Positions 36,812 through 45,253 of a DNA stretch of 64,000 nt are shown in pieces. The number at the start of each line of letters is the position of its first letter. Position 1 is the first letter of the stretch. Where the stretch lies: assembly GCA_035310125.1 (NCBI GenBank), contig DATGEP010000248.1, positions 1 through 64,000 of the forward strand, in the 5' to 3' direction. Position numbers and translations under genes: made by a program. The DNA is from DATGEP01 sp035310125. GTDB lineage: Bacteria; Chloroflexota; Ktedonobacteria; Ktedonobacterales; JADMIN01. Below the pieces are notes generated by a model. That model did not search any database. It was not told where the DNA came from and was given only the letters and a program-made list of their open reading frames with translations.

Positions 36812-37132
36812 CTAGCGCGCGGGGTCGTTTGTACCCATTGGGGGCGCGCCACTGGATGTGGGTGGGGCGGGATCGGCATCCACCACGTTCTCGGGCCGCG
36901 AGGCAGCGGGGTGTCCGGCGGTGTGGAGCACGCGCTCGGTGACGTCAATGGCGCGCTCGGCGACATCGGCGAGGCGATGGGCGGCATGAACGCCCCGCTC
37001 GGCCACCTCCAAGGCTTTGTCTACCCGCTTCGTCATCCACTCGCCGACGCGAGCGCCAGTCGTTTTCGCGGCGCTTGCTACGTCGGACGTGGCCGGTGTT
37101 GGGGGTATCTTGGATTTGGGTTCGGGTGTCAT
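36812..37132 (-). CDS. Small hypothetical helical protein
   Basis: This 106-aa protein is not recognised. A helical middle (residues about 28-72) is rich in Ala, Val, Glu and Arg with heptad-like spacing, flanked by Pro/Thr-rich ends. AAAGGGGAAG precedes the ATG. It lies upstream of the DUF1206 gene on the same strand. Confidence 0.6.
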   Translation of the reverse strand: MTPEPKSKIPPTPATSDVASAAKTTGARVGEWMTKRVDKALEVAERGVHAAHRLADVAERAIDVTERVLHTAGHPAASRPENVVDADPAPPTSSGAPPMGTNDPAR

Positions 37133-37260
37133 CGTGCTTCCCCTTTCCGCTCATGTTGAGCACCGAGGGTGGCGGGCGACACAAGCGCTGCATACTGTTG
37201 AGAAACGACGGTTGCGCTACACATCATTTTAGACGAAGCGCGCGGCGAGCGCCAGAGGCG

Positions 37261-38094
37261 CTAGGCGAGCTTGACGCCGACGCAGACATAGTAATTCATG
37301 CTGGCGAAGAAGCGACCCCGCGCGGCCAGATCGGCAAGCTGGCTGATCCAGCGGCTGGCCTCCTCGGCGGTGAGCGTGCCGTTGTCTCTGGCGGACTCGG
37401 CCTGCCGGACCGCGCTCGTGTAGAGATAGGAATGCGGCTCGGTGTCCATCTGTACGACAGGATGTATCTCGACGGCCCGCAACCCGGCGTCACGATAGAG
37501 CCGGAGGAGCTTACGTCCCATCCAGCCATCCACACGCTCGGCGGTGCCGAAGTGAGCGAGCCGCTCGGTGAGGGCGCGGTCGGGGTGGTCAATGATCCAG
37601 GTGTCGGTGTCCTGATCAACGCTGATCACATGTCCGCCTGGACGGGTGACGCGGATCATCTCGGCGAGCGCACGCGGCACGGTCTCTGGCGGAAGGTGCA
37701 GAAGCACCGTTTGCTCGATGCAGGCGGCGGCGCTGGCATCGGGCAGATCGAGCCGGTCGGCGCTGCTCTGGAGTATCTCGGCCCGGTCGCTGCATCCTTC
37801 ACGGGCGAGACGCTGGCGCGCCAGCTCGACGAACGCGGGCTGCGGCTCGATGCCGATGGCGCGCCCATCAGGGCCGACGGCGTGTGAGAGGGCCATCAGC
37901 AACGGGCCAGTGCCGCAGCCAACTTCCACAACAGTATCGCCCAACTGGAGCGCCGCCAGCCGCAGCACGAGCGCACGCATCGCGACGAAGTCGGGTACAC
38001 CGGCCCGCCGGTCCAGACGTTCCGCGTGGCTCCGCGCGGTGGCATCGTCCCAGCCAACGCTTTGTGTCCAGGGATCGGGCGGGCCGGAAATCAT
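37261..38094 (-). CDS. SAM-dependent methyltransferase
   Basis: This 277-aa class I methyltransferase has motif I VVEVGCGTGPLL, the acidic end of strand 2 in IGIEPQP, the adenine motif SSADRLDLPDASA and motif post-I VTRPGGHVISVDQD. It is closest in style to the UbiE/Methyltransf_11 group. The substrate is unknown. It follows dnaJ on the same strand, 24 nt from the dnaJ stop, but is transcribed ahead of dnaJ only in coordinate terms: dnaJ lies upstream in transcription, so it may be read through from the heat-shock operon. Confidence 0.9.
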   Translation of the reverse strand: MISGPPDPWTQSVGWDDATARSHAERLDRRAGVPDFVAMRALVLRLAALQLGDTVVEVGCGTGPLLMALSHAVGPDGRAIGIEPQPAFVELARQRLAREGCSDRAEILQSSADRLDLPDASAAACIEQTVLLHLPPETVPRALAEMIRVTRPGGHVISVDQDTDTWIIDHPDRALTERLAHFGTAERVDGWMGRKLLRLYRDAGLRAVEIHPVVQMDTEPHSYLYTSAVRQAESARDNGTLTAEEASRWISQLADLAARGRFFASMNYYVCVGVKLA

Positions 38095-38117
38095 GGATGG
38101 TTAGCTCCCTTCAGCGA

Positions 38118-39260
38118 TTACGGCTGGAAGGCGTCTTTCAGCTTCTCGAAGCCGCGCTCGAACAGGTTGTGCTGCCCCTTCTCGTTCTGTAGCCGCTCGA
38201 TGTCGGCGAACTCGCGGAGCAGCTCTTTCTGTCGCGCTGTCAGCGATTGCGGTGTCACCAGCTTGACGGTGACTAGCTCGTCGCCGCGTGAGGCGCTGTG
38301 AATGACGGGCACGCCCTTGCCTTTGAGGCGGAAGGTGCGCCCGCTCTGCGTGCCGGTCGGGATCTTCAGCGTTTCTTTGCCGTCAAGGGTCGGGACTTCT
38401 ACTTCGGCGCCAAGCGCGGCCTCCGCGAAGCTGATGGGCAGATCGTAGAGGATGTCGGTGCCCTGGCGCTTGAAGTATTCGTGTGGCTTGACGCTGAGCG
38501 CGACGAAGAGATTGCCGGGTGTGCCGCCACGCGGTGGCACCTCGCCCTCGCCCGTCACGCGGACATTGATGCCGTCGTCCACACCCGCCGGGATGTTGAC
38601 GGTCACACGGCGGACGTTGCGGACGCGGCCCTGGCCCTGGCAGCGCTCGCATGGGGTCGTGATGACACGGCCCTCGCCCCGGCAGCGGTCGCACACCATG
38701 ACATTGACGAACTGGCCGAAGATGGATTGCTGGACGCGACGGATCTCGCCAGTACCCTGGCAGGCGCTACACCGCTGGGTGTTGGTGCCAGGCTGGGCAC
38801 CGGCGCCCCGGCAGTTGGGACAGGTCTCCCAGCGGGGTATCTCGATCTCCTTCTGGCAGCCGCGCACGGCCTCCTCGAAGGAGATGGTCAGCTCATAGCG
38901 CAGGTCCGCGCCGCGTTGTGGACCGGCGCGGCGGGTCTGGGTCCCAGCGGCATTGGCGAAGATTTGCTCGAAGATGTCGCTGAAGCTGCCGAAGCCAAAG
39001 CCCTCGAATGGGTTGGCACCGGCGCCCGCCGCGCCAGAGACACCAGCGTGGCCAAAGCGGTCGTATGTCTGGCGCTTCTGCGCGTCACCCAGCACCTCGT
39101 AGGCTTCATTGATCTCCTTGAACCGCTCTTCGGCACCATTTTCGCGATTGACGTCAGGATGGTATTGGCGTGCCAGCCGGCGAAACGCTTTTTTGATCTC
39201 ATCCTCGTTGGCGTTGCGCGCGACTCCAAGGATCTCATAATAATCTCGTTTGGCAGCCAT
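38118..39260 (-). CDS. dnaJ: Chaperone DnaJ
   Basis: It is the co-chaperone that stimulates DnaK ATPase. The J domain has HPDVN at about residues 33-37, a Gly/Phe linker follows (GANPFEGFGFGSF), then four CxxCxGxG zinc motifs (CPNCRGAG, CSACQGTG, CDRCRGEG, CERCQGQG) and the C-terminal substrate-binding domain. The length is about 380 aa. I chose the ATG at 39260, with AGAGGA 5-7 nt upstream, over the one at 39266. It is the last chaperone gene of the operon, 354 bases after dnaK. Confidence 0.97.
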   Translation of the reverse strand: MAAKRDYYEILGVARNANEDEIKKAFRRLARQYHPDVNRENGAEERFKEINEAYEVLGDAQKRQTYDRFGHAGVSGAAGAGANPFEGFGFGSFSDIFEQIFANAAGTQTRRAGPQRGADLRYELTISFEEAVRGCQKEIEIPRWETCPNCRGAGAQPGTNTQRCSACQGTGEIRRVQQSIFGQFVNVMVCDRCRGEGRVITTPCERCQGQGRVRNVRRVTVNIPAGVDDGINVRVTGEGEVPPRGGTPGNLFVALSVKPHEYFKRQGTDILYDLPISFAEAALGAEVEVPTLDGKETLKIPTGTQSGRTFRLKGKGVPVIHSASRGDELVTVKLVTPQSLTARQKELLREFADIERLQNEKGQHNLFERGFEKLKDAFQP

Positions 39261-39614
39261 CGGCATCCTCTTTATCCCGCTCTTTCACCTGGGTGCCTCT
39301 CCAGTTTCCCAGGTAGCACATCCCGAAGAAACACCCATCCCCGTGACGGCTCACCAGAACCAGTGAGCCAACGGTTCCTCACTATCACTTTTAACGCACG
39401 AGGGCTTCCAGCATATCTGGAAGCCTCGTGCCAGCAATCTCGCAGTGGCAGTGCCAGCACTGTACGCGCAGAATACGCAATCTGACAAGTGGCCAGGGAG
39501 CCAGGTAGCCAGATTGGACGACCCGCGCGGCATGCGCCCCTGCCTTCAGAGCCAATGACGCTGGCAGGGACGGCGGTGGATGCCCACCGAACATCCCTAC
39601 ACAGCGCCAGCCGG
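39261..39614. other. dnaK-dnaJ intergenic region with two hairpins
   Basis: No gene. The first hairpin pairs 39396-39411 with 39417-39431 (15 bp, one bulge, 5-base loop). The second pairs 39348-39354 with 39363-39369 (GGCTCAC with GTGAGCC). Neither has a T run on the transcribed strand. They could stabilise or process the mRNA or weaken readthrough, so that dnaK is made in excess of dnaJ. Confidence 0.55.
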
Positions 39615-41513
39615 CTACATCTCTTTGAATTCGCCCTCAACGGTGTTGTCTTCGCCCGGGTTGCCGCTGGAAGACTCGCCCTCTGGGGCGCCGCTCGCCG
39701 CACCGGCACTAGCGGCGCTGTATAGCTGCTCGCCGACCTTCAGCATAGCTGCGGAGAGGGCGTCCTTCGCGGAGCGCATGCGCTCGACGTCCTCGGTGCC
39801 AAGGGCCGAGCGGACATCCTGGATCTTGGACTCCACATCGCTCTTCGTGTCGCTGGAAACCTTGTCGCCAAGGTCACGCAGCGTCTTCTCCGCCTGGTAC
39901 ACGGCGTTGTCGGCCTCGTTGCGCACCTCGATCTCCTCGCGGCGGCGGCGATCCTCGTCGGCGTGCGACTCGGCATCCTTCACCATTCGCTCGATCTGGT
40001 CCTTGTTCAGACCACTCGACGGCTGGATAGTGATGCGCTGCTCGCGGCCGGTGCCGCGGTCGTGGGCCTTCACGTTGACGATGCCGTTGGCGTCAATGTC
40101 GAATGTGACCTCGATCTGCGGGATACCACGCGGCGCGGGCGGAATGCCATCCAGGATGAAGTTGCCAAGGATGCGGTTGTCGCGAGCCATGTCGCGCTCG
40201 CCCTGGTAGACCTTGATCTCAACGCTGGTCTGGCCGTCGCTGGCCGTAGAGAAGACCTGGCTTTTCTGCGTTGGGATAGTGGTGTTGCGCTCGATGAGCC
40301 GGGTCATCACGCCGCCGAGGGTTTCGATGCCCAGGGAGAGCGGCGTCACGTCGAGCAGGAGCACATCGCGAACTTCGCCGGTGAGCACGCCGGCCTGGAT
40401 GGCGGCGCCGACGGCGACCACCTCGTCCGGGTTGACGCCCTTGTTCGGGTCCTTGTCGAAGATGCGCTTGACCATCGCCTGCACAGCGGGCATGCGAGTC
40501 ATGCCGCCGACCAGTACCACCTCGTTGATATCCGCCGCGCGGGCGCCGGCATCTTCGAGGGCTTTGACGACGGGCACGCGCGACTTGTCAATCAGATCGT
40601 CCACGAGCTGTTCCAGCTTGGCGCGGGTCAGCGTGACGGTAAGATGCTTGGGGCCGCTGGCGTCGGCGGTGATGAAGGGGAGATTGATCTCCGTCTGCAT
40701 CGAGGACGACAGCTCTTTCTTGGCCTTTTCTGCCGCTTCCTTCAGGCGCTGGAGCGCCATCTTATCGCCGCGCAGATCAATACCCTGCTCGCGCTTGAAT
40801 TCGTCGGCGAGCCAGTTGATGATGCGCTGGTCGAAGTCGTCGCCGCCCAGGTGGGTATCACCATTGGTGGACTTCACCTCGAAGACGCCCTCACCCAGCT
40901 CTAGCACGGAGATGTCGAAGGTGCCGCCGCCCAGGTCGTAGACGGCGATACGCTCATCCTTCTTCTTGTCCAGACCGTAGGCCAGCGAGGCGGCGGTCGG
41001 CTCGTTGATGATGCGCATGACTTCCAGGCCGGCGATCTTACCGGAATCGCGCGTGGCGGAGCGCTGGGCATCGTTGAAATATGCCGGCACAGTGATGACG
41101 GCCTGCGTCACCTTCTCGCCCAGGTAGGCTTCGGCGTCGGCTTTGAGCTTCTGCAGGATCATGGCGCTGATTTCGGGCGGCGAGTATTGTTTGCCGTTGG
41201 CCTCCACCCAGGCGTCGCCGTTGGAGGCACGCACGACTTTGAACGGGACGAGCGCACGGTCTCGGGCGACCTCGGGGTCGTCATACTTGCGGCCCATGAA
41301 GCGCTTGATAGAGAAGACGGTATTCTCTGCGTTGGTGATGGCCTGGCGCTTGGCGACCTCGCCAACCAGACGCTCGCCACTCTTTGTGAACGCCACGACG
41401 GACGGCGTGGTGCGGCTGCCTTCGGCGTTCGGGATGACGACCGGCTCGCCACCTTCCATCACAGCCACGCAGCTATTGGTAGTTCCCAGGTCAATGCCGA
41501 TAACTTTGCTCAC
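39615..41513 (-). CDS. dnaK: Chaperone DnaK (Hsp70)
   Basis: It is an ATP-dependent folding chaperone. IGIDLGTTNSCVAV opens the ATPase domain, with AVYDLGGGTFDISVLE and VLVGGMTRMP further on. The linker and substrate domain begin at DVLLLDVTPLSLGIETLGG. The C-terminal lid ends in Ser/Gly-rich residues and VEGEFKEM. The length of 632 aa is standard. It starts with GTG at 41513, with GAGGAGG 9 nt upstream. Confidence 0.98.
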   Translation of the reverse strand: MSKVIGIDLGTTNSCVAVMEGGEPVVIPNAEGSRTTPSVVAFTKSGERLVGEVAKRQAITNAENTVFSIKRFMGRKYDDPEVARDRALVPFKVVRASNGDAWVEANGKQYSPPEISAMILQKLKADAEAYLGEKVTQAVITVPAYFNDAQRSATRDSGKIAGLEVMRIINEPTAASLAYGLDKKKDERIAVYDLGGGTFDISVLELGEGVFEVKSTNGDTHLGGDDFDQRIINWLADEFKREQGIDLRGDKMALQRLKEAAEKAKKELSSSMQTEINLPFITADASGPKHLTVTLTRAKLEQLVDDLIDKSRVPVVKALEDAGARAADINEVVLVGGMTRMPAVQAMVKRIFDKDPNKGVNPDEVVAVGAAIQAGVLTGEVRDVLLLDVTPLSLGIETLGGVMTRLIERNTTIPTQKSQVFSTASDGQTSVEIKVYQGERDMARDNRILGNFILDGIPPAPRGIPQIEVTFDIDANGIVNVKAHDRGTGREQRITIQPSSGLNKDQIERMVKDAESHADEDRRRREEIEVRNEADNAVYQAEKTLRDLGDKVSSDTKSDVESKIQDVRSALGTEDVERMRSAKDALSAAMLKVGEQLYSAASAGAASGAPEGESSSGNPGEDNTVEGEFKEM

Positions 41514-41571
41514 AGACTGAGCCTCCTCAAGTGTGTCAAAATCGGGTCAATTACGAATGGTCTCGTGCGTG

Positions 41572-41597
41572 CCCGTACATCCTTAAGAGTGTACGGG
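41572..41597 (-). other. Stem-loop between grpE and dnaK
   Basis: CCCGTACA (41572-41579) pairs with TGTACGGG (41590-41597), 8 bp with a 10-base loop, directly after the grpE stop. No T run follows, so an mRNA processing or stability role is more likely than termination. Confidence 0.55.
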
Positions 41598-41598
41598 A

Positions 41599-42558
41599 CT
41601 AGGACGCGCTGGGTTCGGGGTCCTCATCTGCCAGCCCCGGTGACTTCACCCCCGGCCCCTCTCCCCGCGGGGAGAGCGGAGGATCGGTTGCCGATTCTGC
41701 CGGAATCGACGTTTTCCCTTGCGTGCTAGAGGACGCGGCAGACTGCGCCCCAACATCCCCGCCGAGAGGGAAGGTGGAATCGGTTGCCGATTCTGCCGGA
41801 ATCTCAGATTCAGCGGCGGCAGCGGTTGCCGATTCTGCCGGAATCTGGGAGTTGTCGTCGGCGCCGTCGGGCGCAGCAGGCTGCGCCCCTACATCTTCAC
41901 CGAAAGGCGAAGGAGTGATGGTTGCCGATTCTGCCGCTTTCGCGAGTTGCACCAGGGCTGGGCGAAGGATGTAGCCTTCGATCTGATAGCCGCGCTGCAC
42001 GACGAACGCCACGTTGCCGGCGGGATGCTCAGCAGTCTCCACCTCGCCAATGGCTTCGTGGCGGGATGGATCAAACGGCTTGCCGGGCGTCGCTTCGACG
42101 AGCTGAATGCCGCAGGCGTTGAGCGCGCTTTCCAGCTGAAGGCGAACAAGCTCGACGCCGCTGATCCAGGTGAGCCGTTGGAGGGACGGTGGCAGCGTGG
42201 CGAAAGCGCGCTCGAAGCTGTCCAGCGCGGGCAGGATGAGCCGCGCGGCCTCGATGGCGAGCGCCCGCTGTACCTGCTGCTGCTCCTGCTGGGCGCGGCG
42301 CTTGAAGTTGGCGAAGTCGGCCTGGGCGCGCTGCCAGCGGGTCATGTAGTCGGTGGCGGCGTCGCGCTCAGTGGCTAGCTGACGCTCCAGCTCGGCCACG
42401 CGCGCCGCCAGATCGCCAGCGTTCCCATCGCTGGCAGCGGGCATGGCAGGCGTCGCGGGCGTTTCCGAGCGAGCGGTATCCGCGGCGCCAGTTTGCTCGG
42501 TGTCTTCCGCCTGCGCGCCGTGCGCCGCCGCGGATACCGCCGGATCTTCTTCAGTCAT
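41599..42558 (-). CDS. grpE: GrpE nucleotide exchange factor with a repeat-encoded tail
   Basis: GrpE releases ADP from DnaK. The normal part covers residues 1 to about 209: a disordered acidic lead, a long helix (about 48-110), then the beta domain with NVAFVVQRGYQIEGYILRPALV. The family usually ends there at 170-210 aa, but this protein is 319 aa. The extra 110 residues are built from short dispersed DNA repeats read as IPAESAT (three copies plus one partial), DVGAQ(P/S)AA (two copies) and LSPRGEGPGVKSPG. AAGGGGG precedes the ATG. Its start lies 13 nt from the hrcA stop. Confidence 0.96.
   Translation of the reverse strand: MTEEDPAVSAAAHGAQAEDTEQTGAADTARSETPATPAMPAASDGNAGDLAARVAELERQLATERDAATDYMTRWQRAQADFANFKRRAQQEQQQVQRALAIEAARLILPALDSFERAFATLPPSLQRLTWISGVELVRLQLESALNACGIQLVEATPGKPFDPSRHEAIGEVETAEHPAGNVAFVVQRGYQIEGYILRPALVQLAKAAESATITPSPFGEDVGAQPAAPDGADDNSQIPAESATAAAAESEIPAESATDSTFPLGGDVGAQSAASSSTQGKTSIPAESATDPPLSPRGEGPGVKSPGLADEDPEPSAS
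41641..41936. repeat. Cluster of dispersed repeats inside the grpE coding region
   Basis: It contains three full copies of the unit seen at 6675-6764, here in reverse complement (41686-41707, 41782-41803, 41824-41845), and a partial copy at 41920-41936. Two GTAGGGGCGC-type elements lie at 41731-41757 and 41869-41893. A CCCCTCTCCCC palindrome (with GGGGAGAG) lies at 41656-41676. Spacing between the 22-bp units is 96, 42 and 96 bp. All keep the grpE frame open. Confidence 0.92.
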
Positions 42559-42570
42559 CGGTCCCCCTTA

Positions 42571-43641
42571 TCATCCTTCCGTGCCATACAACTCAGAAAG
42601 GAGATCGTTGAGCATCTCTGTCATGTAGCGCACAACAGCGATGGCGCGGCCATATTGCATGCGCGTCGGCCCGACGATGCCAAGCATGCCGCCCACCTGG
42701 CCGGGAGCGCCGTAGCGCGAGACGACGACACTCATGTCTTTGAGGCCGTCGGTTTCGTTCTCGGAGCCGATGATGACCTGCACACCCTCGGAGCTCATCA
42801 CCTGCGGCGCGATGGCCGGCAGGAAACGGCTGCGCTCCAGCACCTCGACGACCTTGCGGATGCGCTCGGGCTGGGCGTGGTTGAATTCGTCGCGCCGCAA
42901 GAGCTGCACAATGCCGTCGTGATAGAAGGCGTCGGGCGTGAGCAGATCAAGCTGTGAGAGCATGCGCGCCAAGGCGTCCAGCACGATGCGCTCGTTCGGC
43001 TCAAGCGTGTCGGCCTGACGCTCGGTCCACGCGCCGACGCGCTCAGCGCTCTCACCGCGGAACATCTCGTTGAAGCGCCGCGAGAGGCGGCTCAATTCCT
43101 CCTGCGTGGCGGGCAGGTCCAGCAGCAGCCGCTCCTGACGCACGGAGCCGTCATCCAGCACAACCACGAGCAACGCCACGGTATCAGCGAGCGAGAGCAG
43201 CTCGAAGTGGCGCAGACGGGCACTCAGGCTCCGCGGCGGCGTGATGATGGCGGCGCTCTGGAGCGCCTGCGCCATGACAGACGCTGTCAGCCGGACCCAC
43301 TCGTCAAGCTGGTGCTGCACCTGATAGAACTGGTGATGGATGAGGCGCTGCTCTTCGAGGGAGAGCTGCGACTCGCCCATGAGCCGCTCGACGAAGTAGC
43401 GGTAACCGAGATCCGTAGGCGTGCGCCCGGCGGAGACGTGCGGCTGGAAGATGAGGCCGTCCTCTTCGAGGGCGGCAAGCTCGTTGCGAACGGTCGCGGA
43501 GGCATAGCCGGGGCCGTGGATCTGGGCGAGCTGGTCGGAGAGCTGCTTGGAGGCAACTGGCTCGGCGGTGCGGATGTATTCCTCGACGAGGGCGCGCAGG
43601 ATGGCCTCCTTGCGCGGACTCAAGCGGCGTACTCCAGACAT
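42571..43641 (-). CDS. hrcA: Heat-inducible transcription repressor HrcA
   Basis: HrcA binds CIRCE sites and represses chaperone genes until GroEL is titrated by misfolded protein. The N-terminal winged helix reads LSPRKEAILRALVEEYIRTAEPVASKQL (split here as LSPRKEAILRALVEEYI and onward), followed by SATVRNELAALEEDGLI. The C-terminal GAF-like domain ends with GGMLGIVGPTRMQYGRAIAVV. The length is 356 aa from the ATG at 43641, and the frame upstream to 43758 looks non-coding. It is the first gene of the operon hrcA-grpE-dnaK-dnaJ. Confidence 0.96.
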   Translation of the reverse strand: MSGVRRLSPRKEAILRALVEEYIRTAEPVASKQLSDQLAQIHGPGYASATVRNELAALEEDGLIFQPHVSAGRTPTDLGYRYFVERLMGESQLSLEEQRLIHHQFYQVQHQLDEWVRLTASVMAQALQSAAIITPPRSLSARLRHFELLSLADTVALLVVVLDDGSVRQERLLLDLPATQEELSRLSRRFNEMFRGESAERVGAWTERQADTLEPNERIVLDALARMLSQLDLLTPDAFYHDGIVQLLRRDEFNHAQPERIRKVVEVLERSRFLPAIAPQVMSSEGVQVIIGSENETDGLKDMSVVVSRYGAPGQVGGMLGIVGPTRMQYGRAIAVVRYMTEMLNDLLSELYGTEG

Positions 43642-43764
43642 GGCGCGGCCAGCCTCCAGGCGTGGTGGGGTGGGTGTAGCGCTCGCGGCCCGCATGTGCC
43701 GGCGCGCGGAACCAGGGCTGCAGCCCGGTCCGGCGTCTCTCCCTATCACCCACTTCATCGGACT

Positions 43765-43793
43765 GTTAGCAGTCCCATGAATGGACTGCTAAC
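43765..43793. promoter_or_regulatory. CIRCE operator (perfect palindrome, variant sequence)
   Basis: TTAGCAGTC, 9 bases, GACTGCTAA, extended by one more base pair on each side. The geometry equals the CIRCE consensus TTAGCACTC-N9-GAGTGCTAA, with C to G at the seventh position in both arms. It sits at the expected transcription start of hrcA, so HrcA bound here would silence its own operon. Confidence 0.88.
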
Positions 43794-43799
43794 CCTCCA

Positions 43800-43828
43800 A
43801 AGATACCACCGGCTGGCAAAGGTGTCAA
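43800..43828 (-). promoter_or_regulatory. sigma70-type promoter of the hrcA operon
   Basis: On the minus strand TTGACA (43828-43823), 17 bases, TATCTT (43805-43800). It lies between two CIRCE-like sites. Confidence 0.8.
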
Positions 43829-43839
43829 GGGAGTGCTAG
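43813..43839. promoter_or_regulatory. Second, degenerate CIRCE-like site over the -35 box
   Basis: CTGGCAAAG, 9 bases, GAGTGCTAG: one arm matches the consensus closely and the other at 5 of 9 positions. The spacing is exactly that of CIRCE, and the -35 box lies within it. Confidence 0.6.
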
Positions 43840-43960
43840 AGAGACGTAGCACCCGTCCCTCCCGCGCGGTTTGCTCTGGATTGCGGCCCGCCACGATAAA
43901 GATCGCTGCCGCCAGAAAGAGCCGCCCCTCGCGGTCGTGTTCCTCCATCTCGTCCGGCAG

Positions 43961-45253
43961 CTACGGCGGCGGGAGCGGTGGGGTCTCGAATTGGCGGGAC
44001 AGCTCGCGCTCTTCGCGGATGACGGGGAGGAGTAGCGGGGGCGTCTCGCCGCGAATGACGGCAGCGAAACGGGCGGTGAAGGCGTCCAGCGAAAAAAGCG
44101 ATTCGACGACGCGGCGGCCGTTGCGGCCAAGCTCCCCGGCCACGTCGGGATAATCGAGAAGATATTGGATGGCGCGGCGCAGCTCGTCCGCATCGCTGGG
44201 AGTGACGTAGAAGCCGGTGGGCAGGTCTCCGAGCGTCGCGGCGACTTCGGGGGCGTCTACAAAGCCAGGCCACCACTCGCGCATGACACGTCCACGCCCG
44301 ACGTTGCGCCGGTCGCGCACGACATCAGTCTGGCCGCGTGTGGCGGTGACGATGACGGGCTTGCTCATTGCCATCGCTTCGAGGATGACGGTGATTCCTG
44401 CCTGATTGTCCACATCTTTGAGGGGCACGACGACGACGCGCGCGGCGGCGTAGAGGTCGCGCAAGGGCAGATACGTGTAGCTCTGAACGGAGATATTGGC
44501 GGGCAGATTGGGTGAGGCGGCAAAGGCAGCGTGGTGGGACCAGCTGCTGGCGGCGGCGATACGAATCTCCGCCGCCAGCCCGCGCGCGGCTCGCACCAGG
44601 GTATCGTAGTCGCGGAATTCGAGACCGACGGCACAGATGAGCGGCAATCCCCCCTCTGGTGATCGTTCGCCGCCGTCGCCAGGAGCAGCGCCTGGACGCC
44701 AGAAAGCGGCATCGGCAAAGTATGGCAGGAGGGCGACACGCTCGGCAGGCATGCGCAGCTCGCGGATGGCAAGCTGGCGCTGGGCGCTGCTATGCACAAT
44801 CAAGGTGTCAACGTGGCTGCCGGCGCCCAGACGAAAGAGGATGCGCTTGGGGCGCGTGGAAAGGTAGTGCGTGAGCATGACATGGCGTGGACGGCCGGCA
44901 CGCCGCCCGCGCAGCTTGAGGAGCAGCGCGAGCGGCAGCCCGACATTCTCGCCGTCGGTGTAGATGGCATCGTAGCTCCGGCGACGGCGAAATGCGGCCC
45001 AGGCGAGCGCGGGACGGATACCGGCGGCGCGGGCAATCAGCCGGCCCAGGCGCGTGCGGCGGGCATCCGCTGGGCAGAGGAGGTCGGCTTGCAGGGCGGC
45101 GCGCAACATCGCATAGTCGCGGCGCGGCTCGCGCCCGGCAGCGACGGCTCCGGCCAGCCCGTCCGGCGGCTGCGCCGAGATGACGAGCAGAACACGCGGG
45201 CGGGCGGCCTGGGCTTCGCGGCGGCTGGATGTCGTCATGAGAGCGGGATTCAT
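43961..45253 (-). CDS. GT4-type glycosyltransferase
   Basis: This 430-aa protein has a two-domain GT-B fold. The N-terminal half has HVMLTHYLSTRPKR, and the C-terminal donor-binding half has VVVPLKDVDNQAGITVILEAMAMSKPVIVT, here cited as VDNQAGITVILEAMAMSKP, the retaining GT4 motif with its Glu. It adds a sugar from a nucleotide donor to an unknown acceptor. The ATG at 45253 overlaps the epimerase stop (ATGA). It is part of a short surface-sugar operon with the epimerase. Confidence 0.9.
   Translation of the reverse strand: MNPALMTTSSRREAQAARPRVLLVISAQPPDGLAGAVAAGREPRRDYAMLRAALQADLLCPADARRTRLGRLIARAAGIRPALAWAAFRRRRSYDAIYTDGENVGLPLALLLKLRGRRAGRPRHVMLTHYLSTRPKRILFRLGAGSHVDTLIVHSSAQRQLAIRELRMPAERVALLPYFADAAFWRPGAAPGDGGERSPEGGLPLICAVGLEFRDYDTLVRAARGLAAEIRIAAASSWSHHAAFAASPNLPANISVQSYTYLPLRDLYAAARVVVVPLKDVDNQAGITVILEAMAMSKPVIVTATRGQTDVVRDRRNVGRGRVMREWWPGFVDAPEVAATLGDLPTGFYVTPSDADELRRAIQYLLDYPDVAGELGRNGRRVVESLFSLDAFTARFAAVIRGETPPLLLPVIREERELSRQFETPPLPPP

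Noticed and set aside
38298..39485. A 395-codon plus-strand frame over dnaJ
   Set aside because: Antisense shadow of dnaJ, with Ala/Asp/Leu/Val runs and no domain.
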